Positions 8,425-17,929 of a stretch of 64,000 bases of DNA are shown here, in pieces. Positions within the stretch are counted from its first letter, which is position 1, and each line of letters opens with the position of its first letter. Location: positions 1,426,001 to 1,490,000 of the forward strand of contig NZ_JADALJ010000001.1 in the NCBI RefSeq assembly GCF_014876185.1, in the 5' to 3' direction. The position numbers and the translations under genes are program-made. The notes under the pieces are model-generated. The model was not told where the DNA came from and ran no database searches. It was given only the letters and a program-made list of their open reading frames with translations. Source of the DNA: Rufibacter sp. LB8 (GTDB lineage Bacteria > Bacteroidota > Bacteroidia > Cytophagales > Hymenobacteraceae).

Positions 8425-9444
8425 CTATGGCATGTAAGACACTTCAACCCTGAAGCGCTTGTCTACCGCACCAATCTGCTGGCAGGCTTTCTTGGAAAGT
8501 TTCACCACCACTTTGTCATTGTCGCCGGTAGAAGGCAGTTTGCCAATCACGCGCACGTACACGGTCTGGTCGTTCTGAGGATTTTTCACGGCCATAATGG
8601 TGCCCACTGGAGCAGTTTTATGAAGGGCCAGGAATTTATTGGCATCGGCTTTCTGGTCAATTTGTTCGGCCATGCCGCTTTCATTCACCCTAGACACATA
8701 CTCAGTGGTCTTGCCGGCAGATTTCTCTTCTGAGGTTTCTGTTTTAGCAGGTTCTGGGGTAGTCTTAACGGTGGCGGTAATTGGTGTGGAAGCCGTGGTC
8801 ACCGGATTGGTGGTGGCCGTGGTGGTGGTAGCGACCGTAGTTTCCTTGGTGGCGCTTACCGCATCGTCTTTCTCGGGCACGTAAATCTTAGATTTGGCGG
8901 CCGCCTGGGCCGGTGCTTTCGCGCCCACACCCACAATCAGGGACTGGCCTACGCTCACGGTATTGTCGGGGAGTTTGTTCCATTTCTTGAGGTCATCTAC
9001 GGTGACGCCGTGCAATCTTGAGATGGAAAACAGCGTCTGGCGCGGCTGCACTTCATGCTTTTTGTTGCCTTTGTCATCAATCTCGTAGGTTCTGTTGGCG
9101 GCTGGGGTACTGGCGGGCGCATCGGCGGGCTTGTTGGCTGGGGCCTGTGCCGTCTTGGCCACGGTAGCCGCCGGCGTTTTCGACAGAATAGGAATCAACA
9201 CCAACTGGCCTACTATCAAAGACTTCTCAATGTTTTTGTTTACCTCGGTGATTTTGGCCACCGGCACGCCGTACTTCCTAGACAAGGCGTACAGCGTTTC
9301 TTTGGGTTCCACTTTATGGGTGATGTACGTTTTGCCGTTCTGCACTTTCACGCCCACAGAATCTCTCACCGCCACCGTGCTCGCCGATGCAGCGCCATAA
9401 GACACCAATACACAACCCAGCACAAACACAAATTTCTTCAACAT
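8425..9444 (-). CDS. Secreted protein with two LysM domains and an RlpA-like double-psi barrel
   Basis: A 339-residue exported protein. After a signal peptide (MLKKFVFVLG... to about residue 22) come two LysM peptidoglycan-binding domains, near 38-85 (YITHKVEPKETLYALSRKYG) and near 130-175 (KHEVQPRQTLFSISRLHG). A Thr/Ala-rich linker follows, then a C-terminal region (about 265-339) resembling the RlpA double-psi beta barrel (VYVRVIGKLP, VVKLSKKACQQIGA). RlpA-type proteins act at the cell wall, and some cleave denuded glycan strands; enzymatic activity here is not shown. The frame begins two codons earlier with GTG at 9450, but ATG at 9444 gives a normal signal peptide. The gene is monocistronic. 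Confidence 0.85.
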   Translation of the reverse strand: MLKKFVFVLGCVLVSYGAASASTVAVRDSVGVKVQNGKTYITHKVEPKETLYALSRKYGVPVAKITEVNKNIEKSLIVGQLVLIPILSKTPAATVAKTAQAPANKPADAPASTPAANRTYEIDDKGNKKHEVQPRQTLFSISRLHGVTVDDLKKWNKLPDNTVSVGQSLIVGVGAKAPAQAAAKSKIYVPEKDDAVSATKETTVATTTTATTNPVTTASTPITATVKTTPEPAKTETSEEKSAGKTTEYVSRVNESGMAEQIDQKADANKFLALHKTAPVGTIMAVKNPQNDQTVYVRVIGKLPSTGDNDKVVVKLSKKACQQIGAVDKRFRVEVSYMP

Positions 9445-10035
9445 GGTCACTCAATTTTTTAATTCAACTATGGTAAGGCACTTGCAATCCAGACAAATCT
9501 ACGGTTTCAGGCCGCCAAAAAGGGTTTCCTGCGGCATGCATGAACCCTTTTAGAGCCGTTGAACCGTTTCCTTACGCGCCTCAATTTCCGGGCGAAATCC
9601 CAGAGAGGGTGTAAGTTACCAAATTTTTCATGAAACAACCCAATTCCTACTTCCACCCAAAGCCTGTCCTGCCCCCTGATTTCCTTACAATCGTTTGCGT
9701 AAAGCGAAAGAAAAAACCAGTTAAGAACTCCAGACAAAGCATTTTTAAAAGGCTCTTACCTATTGGTCGGCTTCGGTTAAAAAGTAAATGTTTCCCGGAA
9801 CCTGAATTCTAGGTTTTCCGGGGCCGACATTCGCCTCCAGCGCAAGAACCATTCCGTTTTTGGGCTCAATTTCAGAAATGAGCCCGAAAACGGAAAAACG
9901 CTGGTTCTCCTTTTTTATGTTCAGCAAAGCGGAAGATTTTATGCAGGGCGGATTTTTCTCAGAAGCCAGATGTGTCCTGCGGCAAAGATTTAATCGTAAT
10001 TTAGCCCGAAATTCAGTTATCATAATCAATCGCCC
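9445..10035. other. Intergenic region between divergent genes
   Basis: About 590 bp with no credible gene; the short open frames on both strands lack protein-like composition. It holds one copy of the dispersed palindrome (9852-9896) and must contain the promoters of the LysM gene and kdsB. A weak -7-like box, TAATTTAG, lies near 9997 upstream of kdsB. Confidence 0.5.
9852..9896. repeat. Dispersed near-palindrome, copy 5
   Basis: Arms TTCCGTTTTTGGGCTCA and TGAGCCCGAAAACGGAA; one A-to-G difference is tolerated as a G-U pair. It lies between divergent genes. Confidence 0.8.
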
Positions 10036-10782
10036 ATGAAAGCACTTGGCATCATTCCGGCCCGATTTGCGTCTACCCGTTTCCCCGGCAAACCTTTGGT
10101 GGACCTGGGTGGAAAATCCATGATTGAGCGGGTGTACGCCCAGGCGAAAAAAGCTAACCTGCAACATGTGGTGGTGGCCACCGATGATACGCGCATTCTG
10201 GAACACGTGCTGGCCTTCGGGGGGCAAGCGGTCATGACTTCTGCAGACCACCAAAGCGGCACCGACCGCTGCTATGAAGCCTACACCCAACTGGCCCAGG
10301 AGTTTGACGTGGTGGTGAACATTCAGGGCGATGAACCTTTCATTCAGCCGGAGCAGATCAACAAAGTCTTGTCATGTTTTCAGCTGCCCTCGGCGCAGAT
10401 TGCCACGTTGGTGAAAAAGGTGAAAGACGCGCAGGAACTGTTCAACCCCAACAGTCCCAAAGTAGTCTTGGGCGCGCAGCAGCAGGCCTTATATTTCAGT
10501 CGGCACCCAATCCCGTATTTGCGCGGGTATGATCAACAAGAATGGCTGGAGAAACACAGTTATTTCAAGCACATTGGTATTTACGGCTACAGAACCAGCG
10601 TGCTGGCGCAACTGACCCAACTGGCTCCTACCCTGCTGGAGAAGGCCGAATCTCTGGAACAGTTACGCTGGCTGGAGCACGGTTTCACCATCATTACCGC
10701 TGAAACCGATTTAGAGACGCTGGGAATTGACACGCCCCAGGACATGGAAAAAGCTCTGAACTTTCTGCAGAATCAAAAATAA
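10036..10782 (+). CDS. kdsB: 3-deoxy-manno-octulosonate cytidylyltransferase
   Basis: KdsB activates Kdo as CMP-Kdo in the cytoplasm for lipopolysaccharide core synthesis. The 248-residue length is normal. The nucleotide-binding signature IIPARFASTRFPGKPL is at residues 6-21, followed by VVATDDTRI, SGTDRCYEA (with the typical SGTDR motif) and NIQGDEPFI, which binds metal and Kdo. The C-terminal ETDLETLGIDTPQDME is also typical. The ATG start is directly preceded by an A/T-rich leader. A palindromic repeat follows the stop by 2 bp. Presence of this gene supports a Gram-negative outer membrane. Confidence 0.97.
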   Translation: MKALGIIPARFASTRFPGKPLVDLGGKSMIERVYAQAKKANLQHVVVATDDTRILEHVLAFGGQAVMTSADHQSGTDRCYEAYTQLAQEFDVVVNIQGDEPFIQPEQINKVLSCFQLPSAQIATLVKKVKDAQELFNPNSPKVVLGAQQQALYFSRHPIPYLRGYDQQEWLEKHSYFKHIGIYGYRTSVLAQLTQLAPTLLEKAESLEQLRWLEHGFTIITAETDLETLGIDTPQDMEKALNFLQNQK

Positions 10783-10784
10783 AA

Positions 10785-10830
10785 TTCCTGTTTTCGGGCT
10801 CATTTCCAGAAATGAGCCCGAAAACAGGAA
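10785..10830. repeat. Dispersed near-palindrome, copy 6
   Basis: Arms TTCCTGTTTTCGGGCTC and GAGCCCGAAAACAGGAA. Compared with copy 1 both arms carry a matching change (CCG/CGG to CCTG/CAGG), so pairing is kept. It lies between convergent kdsB and the SUI1 gene. Confidence 0.85.
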
Positions 10831-10848
10831 TCGGCAACACTTGCAAAA

Positions 10849-11193
10849 TCAACCGCCCGCTTTTTTGGCTTTGTAGCCTAAGTCCAGGAGCAGTTGCAGC
10901 ACTTTGTCCCGGAAGTCGCCCTGAATGGTGATTTCGTTTTCTTTGGCGCTGCCGCCCACCCCGCATTTGGTTTTCAGGGTTTTGCCTAAGGTTTGCAGGT
11001 CTTCGTCCTGGCCAATAAAACCCGTAATTAACGTCACTTGTTTACCGCCGCGGGACTTTTTGTCTAGCTGCACGCGCAGGTTCTGCTGCTGAGGCGGCAA
11101 GGTTTGCACCACTTCGTCCTGCTGGTAATCATAGGTAAAATCTGGGTTGGTGGAGAAGACAATACCCTCGCGCTGTTTCTTGTTTTTGCTCAT
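10849..11193 (-). CDS. Translation initiation factor SUI1/YciH family protein
   Basis: A 114-residue protein with the eIF1/SUI1 fold. Family features are [18 protein letters not shown] with the conserved basic RGGK turn, [18 protein letters not shown] with the GVGGSxK loop, and the end [16 protein letters not shown]. Bacterial YciH proteins bind the small ribosomal subunit and are thought to tune initiation fidelity; the exact role in Bacteroidota is unknown. The upstream lipid kinase gene ends only 9 bp before this start on the same strand, so they form an operon. Confidence 0.9.
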   Translation of the reverse strand: MSKNKKQREGIVFSTNPDFTYDYQQDEVVQTLPPQQQNLRVQLDKKSRGGKQVTLITGFIGQDEDLQTLGKTLKTKCGVGGSAKENEITIQGDFRDKVLQLLLDLGYKAKKAGG

Positions 11194-11202
11194 GGCGGTA
11201 AC

Positions 11203-12096
11203 TTAAAAGGGGGCCACTACTTCTAAAGAGGCCGGCGATAATTGAATGTTAAACGAAGTGGCCTCGCCCATGTATTCCCCATCGGCGTGGAAATGCTGGG
11301 CTTCGGGGCTCTCCACCTCAATGGTGGAACAGGTGTGGAACTCGGCCAGGCTGGAATTGGCAATCTGCTTGGTCAACAGTCCGTAGCCCAACTGAATGGC
11401 CTCTGCCACGCCCACGTGCCTGATCAAACAGATGTCCAGCAAGCCGTCCTGAATGTTGGCCATGGGCGCAATGTAGGCGTTGTTGCCGTACTGTGACGCA
11501 TTCCCGAACGCCACCACAAAAAAGTCGGAGGTCAGTTCTTTGCCATTCACCCGCACCGTAGCTGGCTTGGCCGAAAAGCTGGTAAACTCCCTGATGATCA
11601 ACTGAATGTAACTGCTGAGCCCGCGCTTGGCACTCTTCGCGAACACAGAACTGATAAGACCGTCAAAACCAATACCAGCCGTGCAGAAAAAGGCATGGCC
11701 GTTAATGTTACAGGTGTCTATCTTCCCGAAAGATGGTTGGTTCAGCAGTTCCAGCGCCTGCGGTAGGACCAACGGAATGCCCAGGTGCCGCGCCAACCCG
11801 TTGCCGGAGCCCTTCGGTAAAATACCCAGCGCCGCTGAGGTGCCCAAAACACCCCGGGCTACTTCATTGACGGTCCCGTCGCCGCCCACGGCTACCACCA
11901 ACCTAGCACCGGCCTCCGCGGCCTTCCGGGCTAGTTCCGGCGCATGGTCGGCCCGTTCAGTGAAGACAATTTCAGGCGTCCAACGGGTGGTGTCTAGTTT
12001 TTCATGGATGAGCGCCGGCACATCTACGCTGCTCTTCACCCCAGACTTTGGGTTAAGGATGAAACAGGCTTTCTCTGGTTGGGTGGAATTTGTCAT
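11203..12096 (-). CDS. Diacylglycerol kinase-like lipid kinase (YegS/DgkB family)
   Basis: A 297-residue cytoplasmic lipid kinase of the DAGK catalytic family. Visible are the N-terminal FILNPKSG turn (about 12-19), the nucleotide loop VVAVGGDGTVNEVARG (near 68-83) with the diagnostic GGDGT, LGILPKGSGNGLARHL (near 90-105), and the C-terminal beta-sandwich with HFHADGEYMG. These enzymes phosphorylate diacylglycerol, sphingoid bases or related lipids at the inner membrane; the substrate cannot be told from sequence. The gene leads the SUI1 gene in an operon on the minus strand. Confidence 0.88.
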   Translation of the reverse strand: MTNSTQPEKACFILNPKSGVKSSVDVPALIHEKLDTTRWTPEIVFTERADHAPELARKAAEAGARLVVAVGGDGTVNEVARGVLGTSAALGILPKGSGNGLARHLGIPLVLPQALELLNQPSFGKIDTCNINGHAFFCTAGIGFDGLISSVFAKSAKRGLSSYIQLIIREFTSFSAKPATVRVNGKELTSDFFVVAFGNASQYGNNAYIAPMANIQDGLLDICLIRHVGVAEAIQLGYGLLTKQIANSSLAEFHTCSTIEVESPEAQHFHADGEYMGEATSFNIQLSPASLEVVAPF

Positions 12097-12199
12097 ACAA
12101 CGCGGGTCACGCAGGGCTCAAGGCTACGCTGGTTTTTTCTGTTCTACTGGTTTTGCCAGTAAAAGGAGAAGCCCAAGCGGCCATCAGGTAAAAATACAC

Positions 12200-12234
12200 A
12201 AAAAAAGTGGTGCCACCGGACGGCAGCACCACTT
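12200..12234 (-). terminator. Rho-independent terminator of gapA
   Basis: Read on the minus strand, AAGTGGTGC and GCACCACTT flank a GC-rich loop and are followed by a run of T. It ends the gapA transcript. Confidence 0.85.
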
Positions 12235-12256
12235 GCAATATTATTTCTTTACCAGA

Positions 12257-13261
<1,005 letters not shown>

Positions 13262-13385
13262 TTAGGTTTAAATGCACATTTAACAGGGGCAAGTTACGGG
13301 ATACTGCAGGCAAAACAAACTAAAAATTTTGGGGCTCATTCAGAGCATTTTACCTCCATACGGGCAATTATTTTAAAAGTGGGGG

Positions 13386-13416
13386 TTGGCAAATAAAAAA
13401 GAGCCTTCTATATTTG
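13386..13416 (+). promoter_or_regulatory. Promoter of tRNA-Glu (TAnnTTTG type)
   Basis: A perfect -7 box TATATTTG (13409-13416) lies 18 bp before the tRNA, and a TTGG element about 20 bp further upstream fits the Bacteroidota -33 box. Confidence 0.7.
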
Positions 13417-13434
13417 CACCACCAACACCAAAAC

Positions 13435-13509
13435 GGTCCGTTCGTCTAGGGGTTAGGACACCAGATTTTCATTCTGGTAACAGGGGTTCGATTCCCCTAC
13501 GGACTACCA
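13435..13509 (+). tRNA. tRNA-Glu (anticodon TTC)
   Basis: A complete cloverleaf with the CCA encoded. The anticodon arm is CCAGA-TTTTCAT-TCTGG, giving TTC at positions 34-36, and the T arm CAGGGGTTCGATTCCCCTA is perfect. The acceptor stem pairs GGTCCGT with ACGGACT, with a G-U first pair. A strong terminator follows at once. The 3' half is overlapped on the other strand by the end of a serine recombinase gene, as expected for a site used by an integrative element. Confidence 0.97.
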
Positions 13510-15031
13510 AAGCGGAAGAATTCTCTCCAACAGAGTTCTTCCGCTTTTTCTTTTGAGTCAACTCCCTGTTTACCAGAAACATAAGCTCCGCCGCCTCGTT
13601 CACCCCCTCAGTTCGATGTGCTTTCCCGTCGAAGGTGATCTTTCCGGGGAAGATCGAACTCACCAGCCTCCTCTTCCCCTCAACCGGCGCGTTCCGGTAG
13701 ACTGCTTCCAAATCCGAGAAATTGCCCACCACCTCGTCCAGCAGCGTTTCTATGGGCTTGGCCGGTCTGCCCTTCGCAGGCAAGTCCGCCAACTTGGCCT
13801 CCAGCCTGGCCATCTTTTCTTTGCAATCTTTCTTTATCTCCCTGAAATCATCCGCGTCGATCTCCTCCAGCAGCAGCCTTTTCCTGGCCGCAGTCAGCAG
13901 CCGCTCCTGCTCCCCTATCTGCTCGATCACTAGTTTCCGCTCCTCCTTCTCATCCGATCCCCTTGAGGAGAATACGTCCTTCACCACCTTCCGGAAGAGC
14001 TCCGCCGCCCCGGGGTTAAGCTGGAACCGGGCCAGCTCCCGCTCGAAGGCCGCGTTCACCTCCCCCGCCCGGAAGCGCACCCCGCACTCGGAGGAGCAAT
14101 GGTAGTAGTGGTAGTAGCCGCCCATTCCCTTCGAGGCGCTGCCGGTGAGCATGCGCGTGCAGAGGGGGCAGGAGAGGAAGCCCCTCAGGGGCATCGCCTC
14201 CGGCGAGCATACCTTCGTGCCCTGGGGCCTGCTGTTCCCGTCCAGGATGTCCTGCACCTGAAGGAACAGGGACTCGGGGATGATGGGCTCGTGCTGGCCT
14301 TTTGCTGTTGTGGCCTCCTCCCCACCGTAGGCCGCCACCGGCACCAGCCCGCAGTAGACGGGGTTCCTTATGATCTTCCAGAAGTTGCTGCGCTCGCACT
14401 TCAGCCCCCTGGCGTTGGCCATCTTGCGTATCTGGTCGGCCGCGTACACCCCTTTTGCAAGCTCTTGGAACACCCATTCCATGATTTTTGCCTCCGGCTC
14501 CTTCGGGGCGATGTACTTCCTGCCGTCCTCCCTGACTTTGTTGGCGTAGCCGATGGGGGCGGCGCCCATCCACCTCCCCTCCTTGCGGGCCCTACGCATG
14601 CCGTGCAGCACGTTCAGCGCCCGCCGGTCGTTCTCCACCTCGGGTGCGGCCAGGTAGATGGCCAGCATCATCTTGTTCTCTGGCACCGCCAGGTCCAGCG
14701 GCTGCTCCACGGCCTGCGGCTCCACCCCCATCCTTTTCAGGGTGGTGAGCATCCCGTAGGCGTCGCCCGCGTTCCGGCTGAAGCGGTCCCACTTTGTGAA
14801 CAATACCAGATCCGGCCTTGAGCCCTTGGATTCCCTGAGCCTCCTGAGCATCGCCGACCAGGCGGGACGCTCAAAGGTCTTGGCCGAGTGGTCCTCGAGG
14901 ATCACCTGCCCTATCTGTATGCCGTTCTTTTCGCAATGCCGCTCTAGTACCTCCTGCTGGCTCCGCTGGGAGTAGCCTTTGTCGGCCTGCTCGTCGGTGC
15001 TTACTCTTATATAAAGAATCGCTGTCTTCAT
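13469..15031 (-). CDS. Large serine recombinase (integrase) ending inside tRNA-Glu
   Basis: A 520-residue large serine recombinase of the type that integrates phages and mobile islands. The N-terminal resolvase domain has YIRVSTDEQ with the catalytic serine at 11 and the FTKWDRFSRNAGDAYG arginine helix; the Recombinase domain (about 160-280) has GAAPIGYANK. A zinc ribbon (CPLC ... CSSEC near 303-330) is followed by a coiled coil (about 370-450). The last 30 or so residues are encoded by the tRNA terminator and the tRNA itself: the TGA stop covers part of the anticodon loop. The gene is clearly richer in G+C than its neighbours, which suggests transfer. The native C-terminus before integration is probably different. 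Confidence 0.92.
   Translation of the reverse strand: MKTAILYIRVSTDEQADKGYSQRSQQEVLERHCEKNGIQIGQVILEDHSAKTFERPAWSAMLRRLRESKGSRPDLVLFTKWDRFSRNAGDAYGMLTTLKRMGVEPQAVEQPLDLAVPENKMMLAIYLAAPEVENDRRALNVLHGMRRARKEGRWMGAAPIGYANKVREDGRKYIAPKEPEAKIMEWVFQELAKGVYAADQIRKMANARGLKCERSNFWKIIRNPVYCGLVPVAAYGGEEATTAKGQHEPIIPESLFLQVQDILDGNSRPQGTKVCSPEAMPLRGFLSCPLCTRMLTGSASKGMGGYYHYYHCSSECGVRFRAGEVNAAFERELARFQLNPGAAELFRKVVKDVFSSRGSDEKEERKLVIEQIGEQERLLTAARKRLLLEEIDADDFREIKKDCKEKMARLEAKLADLPAKGRPAKPIETLLDEVVGNFSDLEAVYRNAPVEGKRRLVSSIFPGKITFDGKAHRTEGVNEAAELMFLVNRELTQKKKRKNSVGENSSALVVRRGIEPLLPE
13510..13549 (+). terminator. Terminator after tRNA-Glu
   Basis: Perfect stem AAGCGGAAGAA/TTCTTCCGCTT followed by TTTTTC. It also lies inside the 3' end of the serine recombinase frame on the minus strand. 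Confidence 0.9.
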
Positions 15032-15214
15032 GCCTCTACCTATTGATCCATAGACAATTTAGCCAAAATCAACCAGAAAATGATATATAGAATTGAATAT
15101 AAATCACAATAGAACTAATATAAAAGTAGGTTCATAAATTACATTATGTTAAGTAATAAACTTGTAGAGATGTTAGAAACAAATTGGGTTCCTTTATATT
15201 CTTGAAATTTAAGA

Positions 15215-15916
15215 CTAAACATTAATGCCAAAAATGTATCCAACAAACGCGGACAAACCCATTGCGATCGTTCCCCAAACTACTATTCTCACTACTGCCT
15301 TGCGCTTGCTAGAACCTCCTGTTTTGGCAGAAACAGCCCCAAGGGCAATTAGTGATAAAATGGTAAAGCCGTATAGGAAATACTCCATGTTATAAACCGG
15401 CGCGAAGATTGTCACCAATAAGGGCAAAAGTCCACCCACCATAAAAGCCGCACCCGAGGCAAAGGCCGCCTGTATCGGATTAGCCTGGCTCAACTCGTTA
15501 ATCCCCAACTCATCACGCACGTGTGTTGCCAATGCGTTTGTTTCTGTTAATTCTTTTGCAACCTGCAAGGCAGTTTCTTTCTTTAACCCCCTTCTCTCAT
15601 AGATCTCCGCAAGTATCCTCAGTTCAGCCTCTGGCATTGCCTCCAGTTCCTGCCTTTCCCTTTCAATGTCGGCTTTTTCAATATCAGTCTGTGAACCTAC
15701 CGAAACATATTCTCCTGCTGCCATGGATAATGCACCGGCCACTAGTCCGGCAACCGTTGCCAAGAGAATCGGGTCTCTGGACGTGCTTGCAGCCGCTATG
15801 CCAATGGCAAGACTTGAAACCGATATAATCCCATCATTTGCCCCTAGAACGGCGGCCCTCAACCAATTGCTTCTGTGTATGTAATGGCTGTCTAAATAAT
15901 TATCTATGGTTATCAT
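15215..15916 (-). CDS. VIT1/CCC1 family transporter
   Basis: A 233-residue membrane protein of the VIT1/CCC1 family, which moves Fe2+ or Mn2+ across membranes. It begins HYIHRSNWLRAAVLGANDGIIS, the family signature with the GANDG turn, followed by GLVAGALSMAAGEYVSVGSQ. A charged cytoplasmic stretch (about residues 75-145) contains Glu-rich helices like the metal-binding domain of plant VIT. Two or three further membrane segments end the protein. Substrate metal is unknown. The gene is the first after the integrase and lies divergent from the thioredoxin-ApbE operon. Confidence 0.9.
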   Translation of the reverse strand: MITIDNYLDSHYIHRSNWLRAAVLGANDGIISVSSLAIGIAAASTSRDPILLATVAGLVAGALSMAAGEYVSVGSQTDIEKADIERERQELEAMPEAELRILAEIYERRGLKKETALQVAKELTETNALATHVRDELGINELSQANPIQAAFASGAAFMVGGLLPLLVTIFAPVYNMEYFLYGFTILSLIALGAVSAKTGGSSKRKAVVRIVVWGTIAMGLSAFVGYIFGINV

Positions 15917-16246
15917 TTTCTTACTCCTAGTATGTTTTCAAAATTTACTGCCAGCCACTGAATGAAAGTAAAATAAAATTACCCGCATTAGGGCTACCCT
16001 CTCTTACGCCTCTTGACAGGATTGAAGCTATAGTATAGGTAAAATCTAATAATTACGAAGATTTATGAAGCCTAGAAATTTAGGGATTAGCCTTGGTTTT
16101 TTCCTGATTTGAAGATAGCACCCCAAAAACATTCTCTTGGCACTTTTTTATAATCAATTACTTTTTTGACATTTTTTCCACACGTTTTCTCGAACCCCTT
16201 AAAATGATTTCTTAGAAGCAGGCCAGGAACCAATTGAGGCATGGTA
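15917..16246. other. Intergenic region upstream of the thioredoxin-ApbE operon
   Basis: About 330 bp of A/T-rich DNA between divergent genes. I see no gene, no Crp-type operator and no repeat of the dispersed family here. The operon promoter lies at its right end. Confidence 0.4.
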
Positions 16247-16278
16247 TTTGTCTTTAGAATAGAAGACTGCTACATTTA
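16247..16278 (+). promoter_or_regulatory. Promoter of the thioredoxin-ApbE operon
   Basis: TTTG at 16247-16250, a 20-bp spacer, then TACATTTA at 16271-16278. This fits the Bacteroidota -33/-7 consensus with one change and predicts a start near 16285, 20 bp before the ATG. Confidence 0.65.
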
Positions 16279-16303
16279 ACATCTTCCACGTAACTTAAAA
16301 GCC

Positions 16304-16732
16304 ATGAACTTACTTATTATTTTATTGAGCATCTTTTCCCTTTCGGGCAATCCAGCTTGGTTAAAGGATATAGAGCAGGCAAAAAAAATCTCCCATGATA
16401 GCCATAAGTACATCTTGGTCAACTTTTCCGGCTCTGACTGGTGCGGACCTTGCATTAAGTTAGAGAAGCAGATTTTTGAGGATCCGCAGTTCCAGAAATT
16501 CGCTGAGGGGAACTTAGTTCTGCTAAACGCCGACTTTCCCAGGTTGAAGAAAAACCAGCTGGACAAGGCACAGATGAGCTTAAATGAAAAATTGGCTGAA
16601 CAGTATAACAAAAGCGGTATTTTTCCTTTAACATTACTGTTAGACGAAAACGGCAAGGTGGTGAAGAAATGGGAAGGAATTCCCGCTAAAGACGCCCCGG
16701 CCTTTATAGCGCAACTAAAAGCCACAAAATAA
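16304..16732 (+). CDS. Thioredoxin family protein, probably periplasmic
   Basis: A 142-residue thioredoxin-fold protein. A short hydrophobic N-terminus (MNLLIILLSIFSLSG) looks like a minimal export signal, and the redox motif WCGPC is at 46-50, preceded by FSGSDWCGPC, the form seen in DsbD-gamma/thioredoxin_7 proteins. The segment GIFPLTLLLDENGKVV contains the conserved cis-proline region. It is the first gene of an operon with ApbE, DUF4266 and DUF3570; the stop codon is followed immediately by the ApbE start. It probably supplies reductant or keeps thiols of partner proteins reduced, which is inferred from context. Confidence 0.88.
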   Translation: MNLLIILLSIFSLSGNPAWLKDIEQAKKISHDSHKYILVNFSGSDWCGPCIKLEKQIFEDPQFQKFAEGNLVLLNADFPRLKKNQLDKAQMSLNEKLAEQYNKSGIFPLTLLLDENGKVVKKWEGIPAKDAPAFIAQLKATK

Positions 16733-17689
16733 GTGAACAAATCGGATTCCCCATCAGTACACATGCCGCAATTATTTAGGCGGGTACAGAAGCTGATGGG
16801 GAATCGGTTTGAATTGACGGTAGCCAGCGCTGGCAAACAAGAGGCAGATGCCGCCATTGACGAAGCCATTGCCGAGATCCAGCGCGTAGAAAGGCTGCTC
16901 ACCACCTATTCTGATACCAGCGATACCCACCACATAAACGCCATGGCGGGTATTGCGCCCGTCGTTCCCTCTCCAGAGGTATATGAGCTCGTCCAGCGGT
17001 CTATCCGTATATCCGAATTAACCCAGGGTGCTTTCGATATCACCTATGGCGGGGTAGACACGAGCCTCTGGAACTTTGACCCAACCATGACAGCGCTGCC
17101 TTCGAAGGAAGTCGCACAATCGTCCATAAGGCTTGTTAATTATCATAACATCCTCCTCAACCCACAGGACAAAAGCGTTTTCCTGAAGCACCAAGGCATG
17201 CGTATCGGGTTTGGCGGCATCGGGAAAGGCTATGCCGCTGAACGGGCTAAACACGTTTTACAGAAATCGAAGATCCACAGCGGCATTGTGAATGCCGCAG
17301 GAGACCTTAGTGCCTGGGGGCTCCAACCCGACGGCCGACCCTGGACCATTGGCATCGCGGACCCTGACGCCAAGCACCAGCCCTTCTCGCAACTTAATAT
17401 CTCCAACATGGCGGTGGCTACCTCGGGCAATTACGAGAAGTTCGCCATCATCGGCGGAAAAAAATACAGCCACACGATCAACCCAAAAACCGGATTGCCC
17501 GTTACAGGTATCAAGAGCGTCACGATCCTATGCCCTAACGCAGAATTGGCTGACGCCATGGCTACACCTGTTATGGTCATGGGGGTAAAAGTGGGCTTAG
17601 ACCTCGTTAATCAGATGAAGGACATCGCCTGCCTCATAGTAGATGATGACAACCACGTACACTGCTCTAAAAATATAAGGCTTAACTAA
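16733..17689 (+). CDS. apbE: FAD:protein FMN transferase (ApbE)
   Basis: A 318-residue ApbE. The family moves FMN from FAD to a threonine of target proteins, mostly on the periplasmic side. Family features are the MGNRFELTV start of the fold (22-30), FGGIGKGYAAERA (near 162-174), NAAGDLSAWG, ATSGNYEKF and HTINPKTGLPV with the Mg-binding region near the end. The GTG start follows the thioredoxin stop without a gap. Oddly, no signal peptide or lipobox is visible, although most ApbE proteins are exported. The next gene overlaps the stop (TAATG). No protein with a clear flavinylation motif is seen in the operon. Confidence 0.92.
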   Translation: MNKSDSPSVHMPQLFRRVQKLMGNRFELTVASAGKQEADAAIDEAIAEIQRVERLLTTYSDTSDTHHINAMAGIAPVVPSPEVYELVQRSIRISELTQGAFDITYGGVDTSLWNFDPTMTALPSKEVAQSSIRLVNYHNILLNPQDKSVFLKHQGMRIGFGGIGKGYAAERAKHVLQKSKIHSGIVNAAGDLSAWGLQPDGRPWTIGIADPDAKHQPFSQLNISNMAVATSGNYEKFAIIGGKKYSHTINPKTGLPVTGIKSVTILCPNAELADAMATPVMVMGVKVGLDLVNQMKDIACLIVDDDNHVHCSKNIRLN

Positions 17690-17916
17690 TGGATGCAAGA
17701 ACCAGAATTTGCGCAAGGCTCCTATTGCTATTCACGGCAGGGAGCCTTTTCTCGTGCCAGACGGTGCATGAATACAACAAGATGTACCTGAATGACGCTG
17801 AGATGGTCTTGAACGCCCGTAAGGTGCAGAAAACAGAGTTGAATTTCCTGTTATACCGTGAGGGTGCCTCCGGGGCTAATGGCGGAAAGACAGGAGGCGG
17901 CTGCGGCTGTAACTAA
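17689..17916 (+). CDS. DUF4266 lipoprotein
   Basis: A 75-residue lipoprotein with a signal peptide and lipobox (SLFSC, Cys about 23). The mature part matches DUF4266: VHEYNKMYLNDAEMVL, then a Gly-rich tail ending GGGCGCN. The two C-terminal cysteines are typical of the family and may be oxidised or modified by the neighbouring thioredoxin. It overlaps the apbE stop by one base and is 13 bp from DUF3570. Function unknown; the constant company of ApbE and DUF3570 suggests a shared envelope redox task. Confidence 0.85.
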   Translation: MDARTRICARLLLLFTAGSLFSCQTVHEYNKMYLNDAEMVLNARKVQKTELNFLLYREGASGANGGKTGGGCGCN

Positions 17917-17929
17917 GAAATTTAAAAAG

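Noticed and set aside
14099-14821. Long plus-strand frame inside the serine recombinase
   Set aside because: Antisense shadow of a G+C-rich gene; His/Arg/Pro-rich composition with no motif.
16180-16200. CGAACCCCTT as the other attachment site of the tRNA-Glu element
   Set aside because: Matches only about 10 bases of the T arm and in inverted direction, which would not give excision.
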